Source of the DNA: Pseudomonas gingeri
Lineage (GTDB): Bacteria > Pseudomonadota > Gammaproteobacteria > Pseudomonadales > Pseudomonadaceae
Length of the DNA: 64,000 nt
Assembly (NCBI RefSeq): GCF_013385635.1
Contig: NZ_JACAPR010000012.1
Location: forward strand, 62,001-126,000
Reading direction: 5' to 3'
The translations under genes and the position numbers were made by a program. The notes under the pieces were generated by a model. That model saw nothing but the letters and a program-made list of their open reading frames with translations, was not told the DNA's origin and searched no databases. This document shows positions 1 to 8,711 of the stretch, piece by piece (the first letter of the stretch is position 1; each line of letters begins with the position of its first letter).

Positions 1-232
1 GCACCGCCTCGGCGTCCGGATAACGTTCGCTGTGCTCGAAACCGAAGATCACCAGTTGCAGGTCGACACCGATCTGCGGCGCGGCCAGGCCGACCCCGCC
101 GACATGCTCCATGGTCTGGAACATGTCGTCGATCAGTTGCCAGAGCTCGGCGGTATCGAACATCTCCGGGGGAACCGGCGGGGCGATGCGCAGCAGGCGC
201 TCGTCGCCCATTTTCAGGATTTCACGGATCAT
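1..232 (-). CDS. def: Peptide deformylase (partial, 3' end outside window)
   Basis: Removes the formyl group from the N-terminal methionine of new proteins. Only the first 77 residues lie in the window. They begin MIREILKMGD and contain GVGLAAPQ (residues 46-53), the first conserved motif of the metal-dependent deformylase family. The Cys of motif II and the HEXXH metal site would lie beyond the edge. The ATG is two bases after the stop of the upstream membrane protein gene, so the two are probably cotranscribed. Pseudomonads carry more than one deformylase paralogue, and the fragment does not show which one this is. Confidence 0.9.
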   Translation of the reverse strand, partial: MIREILKMGDERLLRIAPPVPPEMFDTAELWQLIDDMFQTMEHVGGVGLAAPQIGVDLQLVIFGFEHSERYPDAEAV

Positions 233-234
233 GA

Positions 235-1179
235 TCAGGTTTCGTCAGTAGTCGGTTTCAGGGAGTGGTCGCGCCCCAGTCCGGAGACGGGCATCTTGTC
301 GTGGTGTTCGTGGAAGTCCTTCTCGCCGGGATTCTTGCCTTCCGACGACATGTGTTCGATCACCGCATTCATTTCCGCGCCCAGCAGCAGCACCGCCGCG
401 GAAATATAGAAGTACAGCAGGAGCACGATGATCGCACCGATACTGCCATACATCGCATTGTAATCGGCGAAGGTTTTCACGTAATAACCAAAGCCCAGCG
501 AAGCCACGATCCACACCACCACCGCCAGCACCGATCCGGGGGTGATGAACACGAATTTCTGCTTCACGTCCGGCATCACGTAGTACATCAGGGCCACGGC
601 GAACATCAGCAACAGCACGATCACCGGCCAGCGCAGGATGGTCCAGAGGGTAACCACGAAGTCTTCCATGCCGATCTGCCCGGCCAGCCAGCTCATCACC
701 TGCGGTCCGAGGACCATCAGCGCAGCCGCGGCCAGCAACATGCCAGCGATGCCCACGGTGTAGAAGATCGACAGCGGAAAGCGCTTCCAGATCGGCCTCG
801 CCTCGACCACATCGTAGGCAGCGTTCATCGCGCTCATCATCAGCCGCACACCGGCCGAGGCGGTCCACAGGGCGATGACGATACCCACCGAGAGCAGGCC
901 GCCCTTGGATTGCTGCAACTGGTCGATCACCGGGTTGACCTGGTCCAGCGCCTGGGGCGGCAGCACCAGCTCCGACTGCATGCGCAGCCAGGTGAAGAAG
1001 TCCGGCAGATGCAGGAAACCGATCAGGGCTATCAGGAACAGCAGGAAGGGGAACAGCGAAAACAGCATCTGGTAGGCCAGTGCCGAGGCATAGGTCGACA
1101 TTTCGTCGTCGACGAACTCCTGCACCGTGCGTATCAGCACACGGTGCAAGGGAAGACCACGCAAGTCCGGAAAAATCAT
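235..1179 (-). CDS. YihY/BrkB family inner-membrane protein
   Basis: The 314-residue product has about six hydrophobic segments, including one that begins LFSLFPFLLF and one near the C-terminus in the GSIGAIIVLLLYFYI stretch. This is the layout of the YihY (formerly ribonuclease BN/BrkB) family. Its biochemical role is not established. I chose the ATG at 1179 over a start 34 codons upstream because AGGAG lies six bases before it and the protein then begins MIFPDLRGL. The stop is two bases before the def start, so translational coupling is likely. The tail after the last membrane segment is charged and presumably cytoplasmic. Confidence 0.88.
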   Translation of the reverse strand: MIFPDLRGLPLHRVLIRTVQEFVDDEMSTYASALAYQMLFSLFPFLLFLIALIGFLHLPDFFTWLRMQSELVLPPQALDQVNPVIDQLQQSKGGLLSVGIVIALWTASAGVRLMMSAMNAAYDVVEARPIWKRFPLSIFYTVGIAGMLLAAAALMVLGPQVMSWLAGQIGMEDFVVTLWTILRWPVIVLLLMFAVALMYYVMPDVKQKFVFITPGSVLAVVVWIVASLGFGYYVKTFADYNAMYGSIGAIIVLLLYFYISAAVLLLGAEMNAVIEHMSSEGKNPGEKDFHEHHDKMPVSGLGRDHSLKPTTDET

Positions 1180-1325
1180 AGCGTCTCCTTTCGCCGCAAT
1201 CATGGGGGCCAGGTCAGCAGGCGACTCAAGGGCAGGTTTCTTGTTCACGGTAGTGCAGTGCCACGGTAGCGCAGTTGGCAAGCGCTAAACAATTTCTCTG
1301 TCTTGTTCGCCCATCCGCTATACAA

Positions 1326-1351
1326 GAACGGCCATCCTGGGATGGCCGTTC
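1326..1351 (-). terminator. Rho-independent terminator of the csbD gene
   Basis: An 11-12 bp perfect stem (GAACGGCCATC pairing with GATGGCCGTTC, loop CTGG) starts about 20 bases after the csbD stop. On the minus strand a short T-rich stretch follows. It separates csbD from the yihY-def pair. Confidence 0.75.
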
Positions 1352-1369
1352 GTTCGATCGCAACGCGGT

Positions 1370-1558
1370 CTATTTATCGACCGCCTTCTTGATCGCCTCC
1401 TTGGTCTTGCCCACCGCTTTCTGCGCGTCGCCCTTCATTTCCTGGGCCTTGCCTTCGGTGCGCAGCCGGTTGTTGTCGGTGGCTTTGCCGACAGCCTGCT
1501 TGACGTTACCAACCGCTTGATTCGCTGTGCCTTTGATCTTATCGCCAGTGCTGCTCAT
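1370..1558 (-). CDS. CsbD family stress-response protein
   Basis: A 62-residue, Lys/Ala-rich, Trp- and Cys-free hydrophilic protein with repeats of the form KGxxxQAVGxxKQAVGK, which is the CsbD pattern (B. subtilis CsbD, E. coli YjbJ). Such proteins accumulate in general stress responses; their molecular role is unknown. A GGAGAA ribosome site lies just upstream of the ATG and a terminator follows, so it is a single-gene unit. Stress sigma-factor control is expected from the family, but I could not identify a convincing promoter. Confidence 0.9.
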   Translation of the reverse strand: MSSTGDKIKGTANQAVGNVKQAVGKATDNNRLRTEGKAQEMKGDAQKAVGKTKEAIKKAVDK

Positions 1559-1759
1559 GGTCGTTCTCCATCAGTTAAGTGCGGGGCGTCAGTGTCCCGA
1601 CATAAAGGTTGACCCGAGGCTTTTGTGCGGAGTTTCAATTATTTTCGACCGGTTGTTCATCACAGACAGCAGGTTTGCCTTTATGTTTGCCCGCCGACCC
1701 ATGAGAATAGCCGCCAGATTCAGGCTCAGGCGCTGAAGATCGATAACGGTAGGAAAGTG

Positions 1760-2140
1760 ATGAAACTCGATAAAAAGCAGGCGATTGCCCGCAGGAACCA
1801 GGAACTGGGCGGCGCGGTGCTCGGCCTGAACAACTGCCATTTCACCGAATTGAACCGCAACCGCAATATCTGGTGGTTCGATATTCCCCTGGCACGCCTG
1901 GCGATCGGCCAGTACGAATGGGTGCACCTGCTATTGCATACCCCGGCCACCGGCGAATTGCTGCACCTGAAGGTGCCGACGGTGTTCCTGCGTGAACGGA
2001 TGGAAGGCCTGGTGGTGCGCAATGCCGGCAAGCGCAAGCCGGAGCTGAGCCTGGAACTGAGCGCCGACAAGGACTCGTTCCTCAAGGATGTGCGCCCGAC
2101 GGGTGCCGGGGTAGGTTTCGCGCAGTTCCAGCAACCCTGA
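1760..2140 (+). CDS. Conserved-looking protein of unknown function, 126 aa
   Basis: I do not recognise the family. The product starts MKLDKKQAIARR, is soluble, and has a compact central section (IWWFDIPLARLAIG, then WVHLLLHTPATGELLHLKVP) followed by a Lys/Arg-rich part. The reading frame is open upstream to 1625, but the ATG at 1760 has AGGAAAG three bases before it and is preferred. The gene stands alone between csbD (opposite strand) and a REPIN. Codon use resembles the neighbours, so it is likely a genuine chromosomal gene. Confidence 0.65.
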   Translation: MKLDKKQAIARRNQELGGAVLGLNNCHFTELNRNRNIWWFDIPLARLAIGQYEWVHLLLHTPATGELLHLKVPTVFLRERMEGLVVRNAGKRKPELSLELSADKDSFLKDVRPTGAGVGFAQFQQP

Positions 2141-2160
2141 AGCCTCCAGGAGATGGCCTG

Positions 2161-2246
2161 TGTAGGAGCTGGCTTGCCAGCGATGAGGCCCGCAAGCCTT
2201 GCACTGATTATTCGGACGTCATCGCCGGCAAGCCGACTCCTACAGG
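2161..2246. repeat. REPIN (two inverted REPs)
   Basis: Two REP sequences in inverted orientation: TGTAGGAGCTGGCTTGCCAG at the left and the reverse complement of TGTAGGAGTCGGCTTGCCGG at the right, about 40 bases apart. It fills the 3' space between the unknown gene and the fadD terminator. No transposase of the RAYT type lies in the window. Confidence 0.85.
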
Positions 2247-2257
2247 GATACGCCTGA

Positions 2258-2294
2258 AATGACAAAGCCCCGCATCGGCGGGGCTTTGTCATTT
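2258..2294. terminator. Bidirectional rho-independent terminator
   Basis: A perfect stem of GACAAAGCCCCGC with GCGGGGCTTTGTC around a short ATCG loop, with A/T runs on both flanks. It lies eight bases past the fadD1 stop on the minus strand and also serves the plus-strand gene at 1760-2140. Confidence 0.85.
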
Positions 2295-2302
2295 CTGCAG
2301 CA

Positions 2303-4000
2303 TCAGGCGATTTTCTTCAGGCCCAGCTTCTTCAGTTCCTCGTCACGCAACTCGCGGCGCAGGATCTTGCCGACGTTGGTGGTCGGCAGTGCATCGCGGA
2401 ACTCCACGGACTTCGGCACCTTGTAGCCGGTCACGTTGGCGCGCATATGCTCCATCACCTGATCCTTGGTCAGGGTCACGCCCGGCCTGGCGACGATGAA
2501 GATCTTGATCACTTCACCCGACTTCTCGTCCGGCACGCCGATGGCCGCGCATTGCAGCACGCCCGGCAGAGCCGCCAGCACGTCTTCCAGCTCGTTCGGA
2601 TAGACGTTGAAACCGGACACCAGGATCATGTCCTTCTTGCGGTCGACGATGCGCATGTAGCCGTCGGGCTGGATGATCGCGATGTCGCCGGTCTTCAGCC
2701 AGCCTTCGCTGTCGAGGATCTCGTCGGTGGCATCCTGGCGCTGCCAATAGCCCTTCATCACCTGCGGGCCCTTGATGCACAGCTCGCCGATCTCGCCCAG
2801 CGCCTGCTCGACGCCTTCGTCGTTGATCACCTTGCACAGGGTCGACGGCACCGGAATGCCGATGGTCCCGGGCTGGATCTTCTGGCTCGGGTTCACCGAG
2901 GCCACCGGGCTGGTTTCGGTCATGCCGTAACCTTCGCAGATGGAGCAGCCGGTCACTGCCTTCCAACGCTCGGACGCCGCCAGTTGCAGGGCCATGCCCC
3001 CCGACAGGGTGACCTTGAGCGCGGAGAAGTCCAGCTTGCGGAACGTCTCGTTGTTGCACAGGGCGACGAACAGGGTGTTGAGGCCGACAAAGGCGCTGAA
3101 CTTCCACTTCGACAGTTCCTTGACCATCGCCGACAGGTCGCGCGGGTTGCTGATCAGGATGTTGTGGTTGCCGATCAGCATCATCGCCATGCAATGAAAG
3201 GTGAAGGCATAGATGTGGTACAGCGGTAGCGGGGTGATGACGATCTCGCAGCCTTCATTGAGGTCCGAGCCCATCAGTGCCTTGCACTGCAGCATGTTCG
3301 CCACCAGGTTGCGGTGGGTCAGCATCGCGCCCTTGGCCACGCCGGTGGTGCCGCCGGTGTATTGCAGCACCGCGACGTCACTGCTGGCCGGATTGGCTTC
3401 CTTGACCGGCTGGCCGAGGCCCTTGCCCAGCACGTCGTTGAACTTGACAGCCTTGGGCAGGTGATAGGCCGGCACCATCTTCTTCACGTACTTGATGACA
3501 CTGTTGATCAGCACGCGCTTGAGCGGTGGCAGCAGATCGGCCACTTCGGTGACGATCACATGCCGCACGCCGGTCTTGGGCACCACCGCTTCGGCCAGGT
3601 GCGCCATGTTCGCCAGGCACACCAGGGCCTTGGCGCCGGAGTCATTGAATTGGTGTTCCATTTCCCGCGCGGTGTACAGCGGGTTGGTGTTGACCACGAT
3701 CAGCCCGGCGCGAATGGCACCGAACACGGCAATCGGGTATTGCAGCAGGTTGGGCAACTGCACGGCGATCCGATCGCCCGGTTGCAGGTCCGTATGCTGT
3801 TGCAGGTAGGCGGCGAAAGCACCGGACAACTCGTACAACTCACCATAAGTGAGTGTCTTGCCGAGGTTGCTAAAGGCCGGTTTGCTGGCGAATCGTTGGC
3901 AAGACTGTTTCAATACCGTCTGAACATTCGGGTACTCATCGGGATTGATGTCGGCAGCAATCCCAGCTGGGTACTTATCCTTCCAAAAGTCTTCGATCAT
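2303..4000 (-). CDS. fadD1: Long-chain-fatty-acid--CoA ligase (FadD1-like)
   Basis: Activates fatty acids to acyl-CoA at the inner membrane for beta-oxidation. The 565-residue protein has the AMP-binding signature YTGGTTGVAKGA (about 214-225), a second motif GYGMTETSP, and the fatty-acyl-CoA synthetase signature with DGWLKTGDIA and RKKDMILVSGFNVYP near the C-terminus. It is a paralogue of the next gene on the same strand, and the order of the pair plus the divergent hydrolase and hydratase matches the fadD1-fadD2 locus of Pseudomonas. GAGGAG lies upstream of the ATG. The 270 bp before the start that are not REPIN are AT-rich and presumably hold its own promoter. Confidence 0.93.
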   Translation of the reverse strand: MIEDFWKDKYPAGIAADINPDEYPNVQTVLKQSCQRFASKPAFSNLGKTLTYGELYELSGAFAAYLQQHTDLQPGDRIAVQLPNLLQYPIAVFGAIRAGLIVVNTNPLYTAREMEHQFNDSGAKALVCLANMAHLAEAVVPKTGVRHVIVTEVADLLPPLKRVLINSVIKYVKKMVPAYHLPKAVKFNDVLGKGLGQPVKEANPASSDVAVLQYTGGTTGVAKGAMLTHRNLVANMLQCKALMGSDLNEGCEIVITPLPLYHIYAFTFHCMAMMLIGNHNILISNPRDLSAMVKELSKWKFSAFVGLNTLFVALCNNETFRKLDFSALKVTLSGGMALQLAASERWKAVTGCSICEGYGMTETSPVASVNPSQKIQPGTIGIPVPSTLCKVINDEGVEQALGEIGELCIKGPQVMKGYWQRQDATDEILDSEGWLKTGDIAIIQPDGYMRIVDRKKDMILVSGFNVYPNELEDVLAALPGVLQCAAIGVPDEKSGEVIKIFIVARPGVTLTKDQVMEHMRANVTGYKVPKSVEFRDALPTTNVGKILRRELRDEELKKLGLKKIA

Positions 4001-4271
4001 GGAAGCCCACTCCTCAGCAACGCGAATTCAGCACCGCATTTAATGCGATTATTATTTGTCTGTGTTTTTTATTGGGTGAATCTGGCTTTAACTTACGCCG
4101 AGAAGTCACAAAGCGCGCCGAGAGTAGCAGCTTTGCCAAGGGTCGCCTAGAGCCAAAGATGGGCTCCACGGTCATAAACTTGACTCAAGAAACTGCAATA
4201 GTCATTTTTAGAGTAAAGATTCTATTGCGCTGGATTTCGCTCTGGCCGGGGTGTTTCAGCCTCCTTTAAAA

Positions 4272-4368
4272 GCTTCGCGGGCAAGCCCGGCTCCTACAGT
4301 TTCGCGTCGTATCGTTATTTCGAGTACGACTCTAGTCCGTAGGAGCCGGGCTTGCCCGCGAAGAGGCC
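4272..4368. repeat. REPIN between the two fadD genes
   Basis: Inverted REPs, the left read as CGCGGGCAAGCCCGGCTCC and the right as GTAGGAGCCGGGCTTGCCCG. The 394-bp space between the fadD genes holds this element next to the end of fadD2 and an AT-rich stretch (4001-4270) upstream of fadD1; I see no gene there. Confidence 0.85.
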
Positions 4369-4394
4369 CTCACTGACACAACATCGATTGCGGC

Positions 4395-6083
4395 CTAGGC
4401 GTTATCACGCAACTCCCGCCGCAGGATCTTGCCCACCGGCGTCATCGGCAACGAATCACGCAGCACGATATGCTTGGGCACTTTATAGCCGGTGAAGTTT
4501 TCCTTGCAGTAGGCCTTCAGTTCTTCAACGCTGACCCCCGCCTCCCGCGCCACCACGAACAACTTCACCGCCTCGCCCGAACGCTCGTCCGGGACGCCGA
4601 TCACCGCGCAGTTGGCGACTTTCGGGTGGGCCATCACCACATCTTCGATTTCATTCGGGTACACATTGAAACCGGAGACGATGATCATGTCTTTCTTGCG
4701 ATCGACAATACGGACAAAACCATCCGGGTCGATCACCGCGATATCGCCGGTCTTGAACCAACCCTCGGCATCCAGTACTTCAGCCGTCGCCTCCGGTTGC
4801 TGCCAGTAGCCCTTCATCACCTGCGGGCCCTTGATGCACAACTCGCCACGCTCGCCCAACGGCTGCTCGACGCCGTTGTCATCGGCGACCTTCAGGCTGG
4901 TGCCGGGTACCGGGATGCCGACCGAGCCCAGGCGGCCCTTGTCGCCATAGGGGTTGGTGCAGGCAATCGGCGAAGTCTCGGTCAGGCCGTAGCCCTCGGT
5001 GATGCGACAGCCCGTGGCTTTCTCCCAGCGTTCGGCGGTGGCCTTGACCAACGCGGTGCCGCCGGAGTTGGTGAGCTTCAGGCTGGAGAAATCCAGGGTC
5101 TTGAAGTCCGGGTGTTCCATCAACGCCACGAACAAGGTGTTGAGCCCCAGCAGCGCGGAAAAGCGCCACTTTTTCAGCTCCTTGATAAAGCCGCCGATAT
5201 CCCGCGGATTGCTGATCAGCACGTTGTGGTTGCCGGTGACCATCATGCACATGCAATTCGCGGTGAAGGCATAGATGTGGTACAGCGGCAGCGGCGCGAC
5301 CATCACTTCCTGGCCTTCCTTGAGCAGCGGTTGACCGTCGGGCCCCGGCTGCGACAGACAGGCCCGCGCCTGCTGCATGTTCGCCACCAGGTTGCCATGT
5401 GTGAGCATCGCGCCCTTGGCCAGGCCCGTGGTGCCGCCGGTGTATTGCAGCACCGCGAGGTCATCGAGGCTGACCTTGAGCGGCTGGATGCTCTGGCCGC
5501 GGCCCAGGTGCAAGGCACTCTTGAACGAGATCGCCTGGGGAAGCCGATAAGGCGGTACCAGCTTCTTCACCTTGTCGACCACCAGGTTGGTGAGCCAGCC
5601 CTTGGCCGGTGCCATCAGATCGCCCATCTTCGCCTCGATCAGGAACTCGATGCGGGTATCGGGCAGCACTTCCTCGACCCGCGCGCCGAACAGGTTCAGG
5701 TAGACCAGCGCCCGGGCCCCGGAGTCCTTGAACTGGTGGCGCATCTCGCGAACGGTGTACAGCGGGTTGGTGTTGACCACGATCAACCCGGCGCGCATGG
5801 CGCCGAACACGGCAATCGGGTAGTGCAGGACGTTGGGCAACTGGACGGCGATGCGGTCGCCGGGTTGCAGGTCGGTATTGGCTTGCAGGTAACCGGCAAA
5901 GGCTGCGCTGTAGCGTTCCAGTTCGGCGTAGGTCAGGGTCACGCCCATATTGCTGAAGGCCGGACGGTCGGCGAATTTCTTGCAGGAGCGCTCGAATACC
6001 TCGACCACGGATTTGTAGGCGCCCGCCTCGATATCCAGGGGCACGCCGGCGGGGCGCTTGTCGTTCCAGAAATCAGCTTGCAT
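4395..6083 (-). CDS. fadD2: Long-chain-fatty-acid--CoA ligase (FadD2-like)
   Basis: A second acyl-CoA ligase, 562 residues, with YTGGTTGLAKGAM, GYGLTETSPIAC, and DGFVRIVDRKKDMIIVSGFNVYP motifs in the same order as its neighbour. The start at 6083 (MQADFWNDK) aligns with the neighbour's MIEDFWKDK; the longer open frame to 6128 adds an Arg-rich run that looks spurious. In P. aeruginosa the two enzymes differ in chain-length preference; that is not visible here. The start codon overlaps an A-rich AAGAACAA motif on the transcript, a possible Hfq/Crc site. It is divergent from the hydrolase gene at 6341, with about 257 bp between them. Confidence 0.93.
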   Translation of the reverse strand: MQADFWNDKRPAGVPLDIEAGAYKSVVEVFERSCKKFADRPAFSNMGVTLTYAELERYSAAFAGYLQANTDLQPGDRIAVQLPNVLHYPIAVFGAMRAGLIVVNTNPLYTVREMRHQFKDSGARALVYLNLFGARVEEVLPDTRIEFLIEAKMGDLMAPAKGWLTNLVVDKVKKLVPPYRLPQAISFKSALHLGRGQSIQPLKVSLDDLAVLQYTGGTTGLAKGAMLTHGNLVANMQQARACLSQPGPDGQPLLKEGQEVMVAPLPLYHIYAFTANCMCMMVTGNHNVLISNPRDIGGFIKELKKWRFSALLGLNTLFVALMEHPDFKTLDFSSLKLTNSGGTALVKATAERWEKATGCRITEGYGLTETSPIACTNPYGDKGRLGSVGIPVPGTSLKVADDNGVEQPLGERGELCIKGPQVMKGYWQQPEATAEVLDAEGWFKTGDIAVIDPDGFVRIVDRKKDMIIVSGFNVYPNEIEDVVMAHPKVANCAVIGVPDERSGEAVKLFVVAREAGVSVEELKAYCKENFTGYKVPKHIVLRDSLPMTPVGKILRRELRDNA

Positions 6084-6090
6084 TGTTCTT
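6083..6090 (-). promoter_or_regulatory. A-rich AANAANAA motif at the fadD2 start
   Basis: The transcript reads AAGAACAA directly into AUG. This fits the Hfq/Crc binding consensus AANAANAA used for catabolite repression in Pseudomonas. It is a short motif, so chance is possible. Confidence 0.4.
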
Positions 6091-6340
6091 GTCCTCTTGC
6101 CTGAGCCTCTCCGGGGCCGCGTTCTCATACAGCAAAAAAGCGGTGCTTAGCGGACGTTAGCAGCAATGTGGAATCAGGCAAATATGGCGGACACAGTCAT
6201 TAACATCATGAATCTTGCTGCCAATGCGCAGCATGACCTGCTTCCTTGACGAGGATGCGCTATACAATGGATCGACTCCGCATGCCATCCCGTGCCCTGT
6301 CTCGCCTCGTGCCCGTCTCTTCTTGAGCAAAGGAACCGCC

Positions 6341-7285
6341 ATGATCCACGACACTTTCTGGCTGACCGTGAGTGACCACAGCCGCCTTTATGTCAATCGC
6401 TGGTTGCCGGAGGGCGAGCCGAAGGCAGTGGTCCTGCTGTCCCATGGCATGGCCGAGCACAGTGGCCGTTACGCCCGCCTGGCCGCGGCACTGTGCGAGG
6501 CCGGATACGGGCTCTACGCCCACGATCAGCGCGGGCACGGCAAGACCGCCGAAAACGGCGTGCTCGGGCATTTCGCCGACCGCGACGGCTGGTGCGTGGT
6601 GGTCAGTGATCTGGCGAGCCTCAACCAGCGCATCGGCGAAGAGCAGCCGGGCAAGCCGATCATCCTGCTCGGCCACAGCATGGGCAGCTACATTGCCCAG
6701 GCCTATCTGCTGCACCACAGCGCCAGCCTGCAAGGGGCGATCCTCAGCGGTTCGAACTTCCAGCCCGTGGCGCTGTACCGCGCCGCCGCCGCGATTGCCC
6801 GCGGTGAACGCTGGCGCCAGGGCGCCACGGGGCGTAGTGCCTTGATCGACTGGCTGTCATTCGGCTCGTTCAACAAGGCCTTCAAGCCTACCCGTACGGC
6901 CTTCGACTGGCTGAGCCGCGACCCGGAGGAAGTCGACAAGTACGTCAACGACCCGCTTTGCGGTTTCCGCTGCACCAACCAGTTGTGGATCGATCTGCTG
7001 GGTGGCCTGCAACAGATCAGCAAAGCCAGGAACCTGACGCAGATCGACCCCGGCCTGCCGCTGCTGGTCATGGGCGGCGAACGCGATCCGGTCAGTGAAG
7101 GCAAGCGCCTCAAACATCTCGCCGATGCCTTGCGCGAAGCCGGTAGCCAAAACCTGCAATTGAGCGTCTACCCACAGGCGCGGCACGAACTTTTCAATGA
7201 GACCAATCGCGATGAAGTGACCGCCGATGTGCTGCAATGGCTGGAGCAGACCCTCGCGCACCGTCGACCAGCGCGTTCAGAATGA
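6341..7285 (+). CDS. Alpha/beta hydrolase, lysophospholipase or monoacylglycerol lipase type
   Basis: A 314-residue serine hydrolase. GHSMG places the nucleophile at Ser113. The oxyanion region is LLSHGMAEHSGRY (about 32-44), and HDQRGHGKT follows, both typical of the hydrolase-4 (lysophospholipase/monoglyceride lipase) family. The late GGERDPVS and ARHELFNE motifs supply the Asp and His. No signal peptide is seen, so it is cytoplasmic or membrane-associated. The ATG at 6341 has AAAGGA upstream and was chosen over an open frame to 6215. With the downstream hydratase and the divergent acyl-CoA ligases it forms a lipid-use locus. Confidence 0.88.
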   Translation: MIHDTFWLTVSDHSRLYVNRWLPEGEPKAVVLLSHGMAEHSGRYARLAAALCEAGYGLYAHDQRGHGKTAENGVLGHFADRDGWCVVVSDLASLNQRIGEEQPGKPIILLGHSMGSYIAQAYLLHHSASLQGAILSGSNFQPVALYRAAAAIARGERWRQGATGRSALIDWLSFGSFNKAFKPTRTAFDWLSRDPEEVDKYVNDPLCGFRCTNQLWIDLLGGLQQISKARNLTQIDPGLPLLVMGGERDPVSEGKRLKHLADALREAGSQNLQLSVYPQARHELFNETNRDEVTADVLQWLEQTLAHRRPARSE

Positions 7286-7344
7286 TTATTTTCCTTTAAA
7301 ATCAATTAGTTGATTTTAATAAACTTTCACAGGACAGGTATCAG

Positions 7345-7815
7345 ATGACCCAGGTGACCAATACGCCGTACGAAGCCCTCGAAGTCGGCCAGACCGCCAG
7401 CTACAGCAAGACCGTGGAAGAACGCGACATCCAGTTGTTCGCCGCGATGTCCGGTGACCACAACCCGGTACACCTGGATGCCGAATTCGCCGCCGCGAGC
7501 ATGTTCAAGGAACGCATTGCCCACGGCATGTTCAGCGGCGCGCTGATCAGTGCCGCGGTGGCCTGCGAGCTGCCTGGACCGGGCACCATCTACCTGGGCC
7601 AGCAGATGAGCTTCCAGAAACCGGTGAAGATCGGCGACACCCTGACCGTGCGCCTGGAAATCCTCGAGAAACTGCCGAAGTTTCGTGTGCGCATCGCCAC
7701 CCGCGTGTTCAACCAGCGCGATGAGCTGGTGGTGGACGGCGAGGCGGAAATCCTCGCCCCTCGCAAGCAGCAGACCGTGACCCTGACCAGCCCGCCGCCG
7801 ATCACCATTGGCTGA
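7345..7815 (+). CDS. phaJ: MaoC-like (R)-specific enoyl-CoA hydratase (PhaJ type)
   Basis: Hydrates trans-2-enoyl-CoA to (R)-3-hydroxyacyl-CoA, linking beta-oxidation with polyhydroxyalkanoate precursors. The 156-residue length and the hot-dog motif SGDHNPVHLD fit PhaJ enzymes; Asp38 and His43 match the catalytic Asp/His pair with the known five-residue spacing. It follows the hydrolase gene by 59 bases, probably in the same unit. Which PhaJ subtype it is, and its chain-length preference, cannot be read from the sequence. It is followed by two tandem REPINs. Confidence 0.85.
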   Translation: MTQVTNTPYEALEVGQTASYSKTVEERDIQLFAAMSGDHNPVHLDAEFAAASMFKERIAHGMFSGALISAAVACELPGPGTIYLGQQMSFQKPVKIGDTLTVRLEILEKLPKFRVRIATRVFNQRDELVVDGEAEILAPRKQQTVTLTSPPPITIG

Positions 7816-7828
7816 TCACGACAAAAAC

Positions 7829-7914
7829 TGTGGGAGCCGGCTTGCTGGCGATGAGAACCTTGAGGCTTGTAGCGCTCGTGAAGCCCTCTTCGCTGGCAAG
7901 CCAGCTCCCACAGG
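7829..7914. repeat. REPIN, first of two adjacent copies
   Basis: TGTGGGAGCCGGCTTGCTGG at the left, inverted partner CTGGCAAGCCAGCTCCCACA at the right. It lies just past the phaJ-like gene. Confidence 0.85.
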
Positions 7915-7957
7915 GGAGTGGAGGCAGCTGCGACAGTTGTATCGAAACGCCGATCCC

Positions 7958-8024
7958 TGTGGGAGCGGGCTTGCCCGCGAAGAGGGCCTTGAGGCTCGCC
8001 TTCCCTGGCAAGCCAGCCCCACAG
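7958..8024. repeat. REPIN, second of two adjacent copies
   Basis: TGTGGGAGCGGGCTTGCCCG at the left and a shorter inverted partner GGCAAGCCAGCCCCACAGG at the right. It is separated from the previous copy by 43 bases. The two differ in REP subtype, so this is not a simple recent duplication. Confidence 0.8.
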
Positions 8025-8040
8025 GAGCAATAGCGGCGAC

Positions 8041-8505
8041 TTAACTGGCGCGAGCGATATTACGCAGCGCCTTGACCTGATCATGATTGCGCAGCACGCC
8101 CTGGTACTGACGATCCACCAGGTCACGCAAGCCCAGCATGTTGTGCTTGGCGAGTTTCTCCAGCGCCTCGCGATAAGCCTTCTTGGCATGGTCCTCACCG
8201 CGCTCGGCCTCGTTGAGCACAGCCTCCTCGCCCTTGCCGGTGAACAGCGCCTTCACGTCCACCCAGCGACGGTGCAGATCACCGGAGACACTGGTGGACG
8301 TTTCCGGATCGCCGCCCAGCTTGCGTACTTCGGCCTGCAATTCCGTGGCCGCCGCCTGGCACTCGCTCGAACGTTTGACGAACAGCGCCTTGAGCTCGGG
8401 GTTCTTGATATCTTCGGCACAGGTCTTGAAGCCTTCCTGGCCATCCTTGCTGACTTCAATCAGATGATTGAGAACCGAAATGGCTTCTTTATTCAAGTTG
8501 GTCAT
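8041..8505 (-). CDS. PA2169-family four-helix-bundle protein (DUF2383)
   Basis: A 154-residue, mostly helical protein rich in Glu, Lys and Ala, starting MTNLNKEAISVLNHLIEVSKDGQEGF. This pattern, with later NEAERGEDHAKKAYREAL, is that of the PA2169/DUF2383 ferritin-like four-helix family. Members are stress-associated in Pseudomonas, but no reaction is known. A GGAATT stretch before the ATG is a modest ribosome site. The gene stands alone, facing the REPIN pair. Confidence 0.85.
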   Translation of the reverse strand: MTNLNKEAISVLNHLIEVSKDGQEGFKTCAEDIKNPELKALFVKRSSECQAAATELQAEVRKLGGDPETSTSVSGDLHRRWVDVKALFTGKGEEAVLNEAERGEDHAKKAYREALEKLAKHNMLGLRDLVDRQYQGVLRNHDQVKALRNIARAS

Positions 8506-8711
8506 GACTCAATTCCTTCTGGTGGTGGAAGTTAGCTATACCGTTGCAGTCACCATGCCAGCCCTCATCTTATGATTTTTATTATATTTTTCAGTAGGTT
8601 ATAAAAATCCTAAAAATCTGTATCGCCGTTATTTGCATGATCTGTCAATTGGCCTGCATGCAGAATGCCTGTATTTTTCCAGTCGCTTGAACACCTGAGG
8701 CAAGGTCCCGA

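Noticed and set aside
7808..8044. Short frames over the REPIN clusters at 7.8-8.0 kb and similar ones elsewhere
   Set aside because: They translate the repeat itself (recurring AGKPAPT-like peptides) and have no independent evidence.
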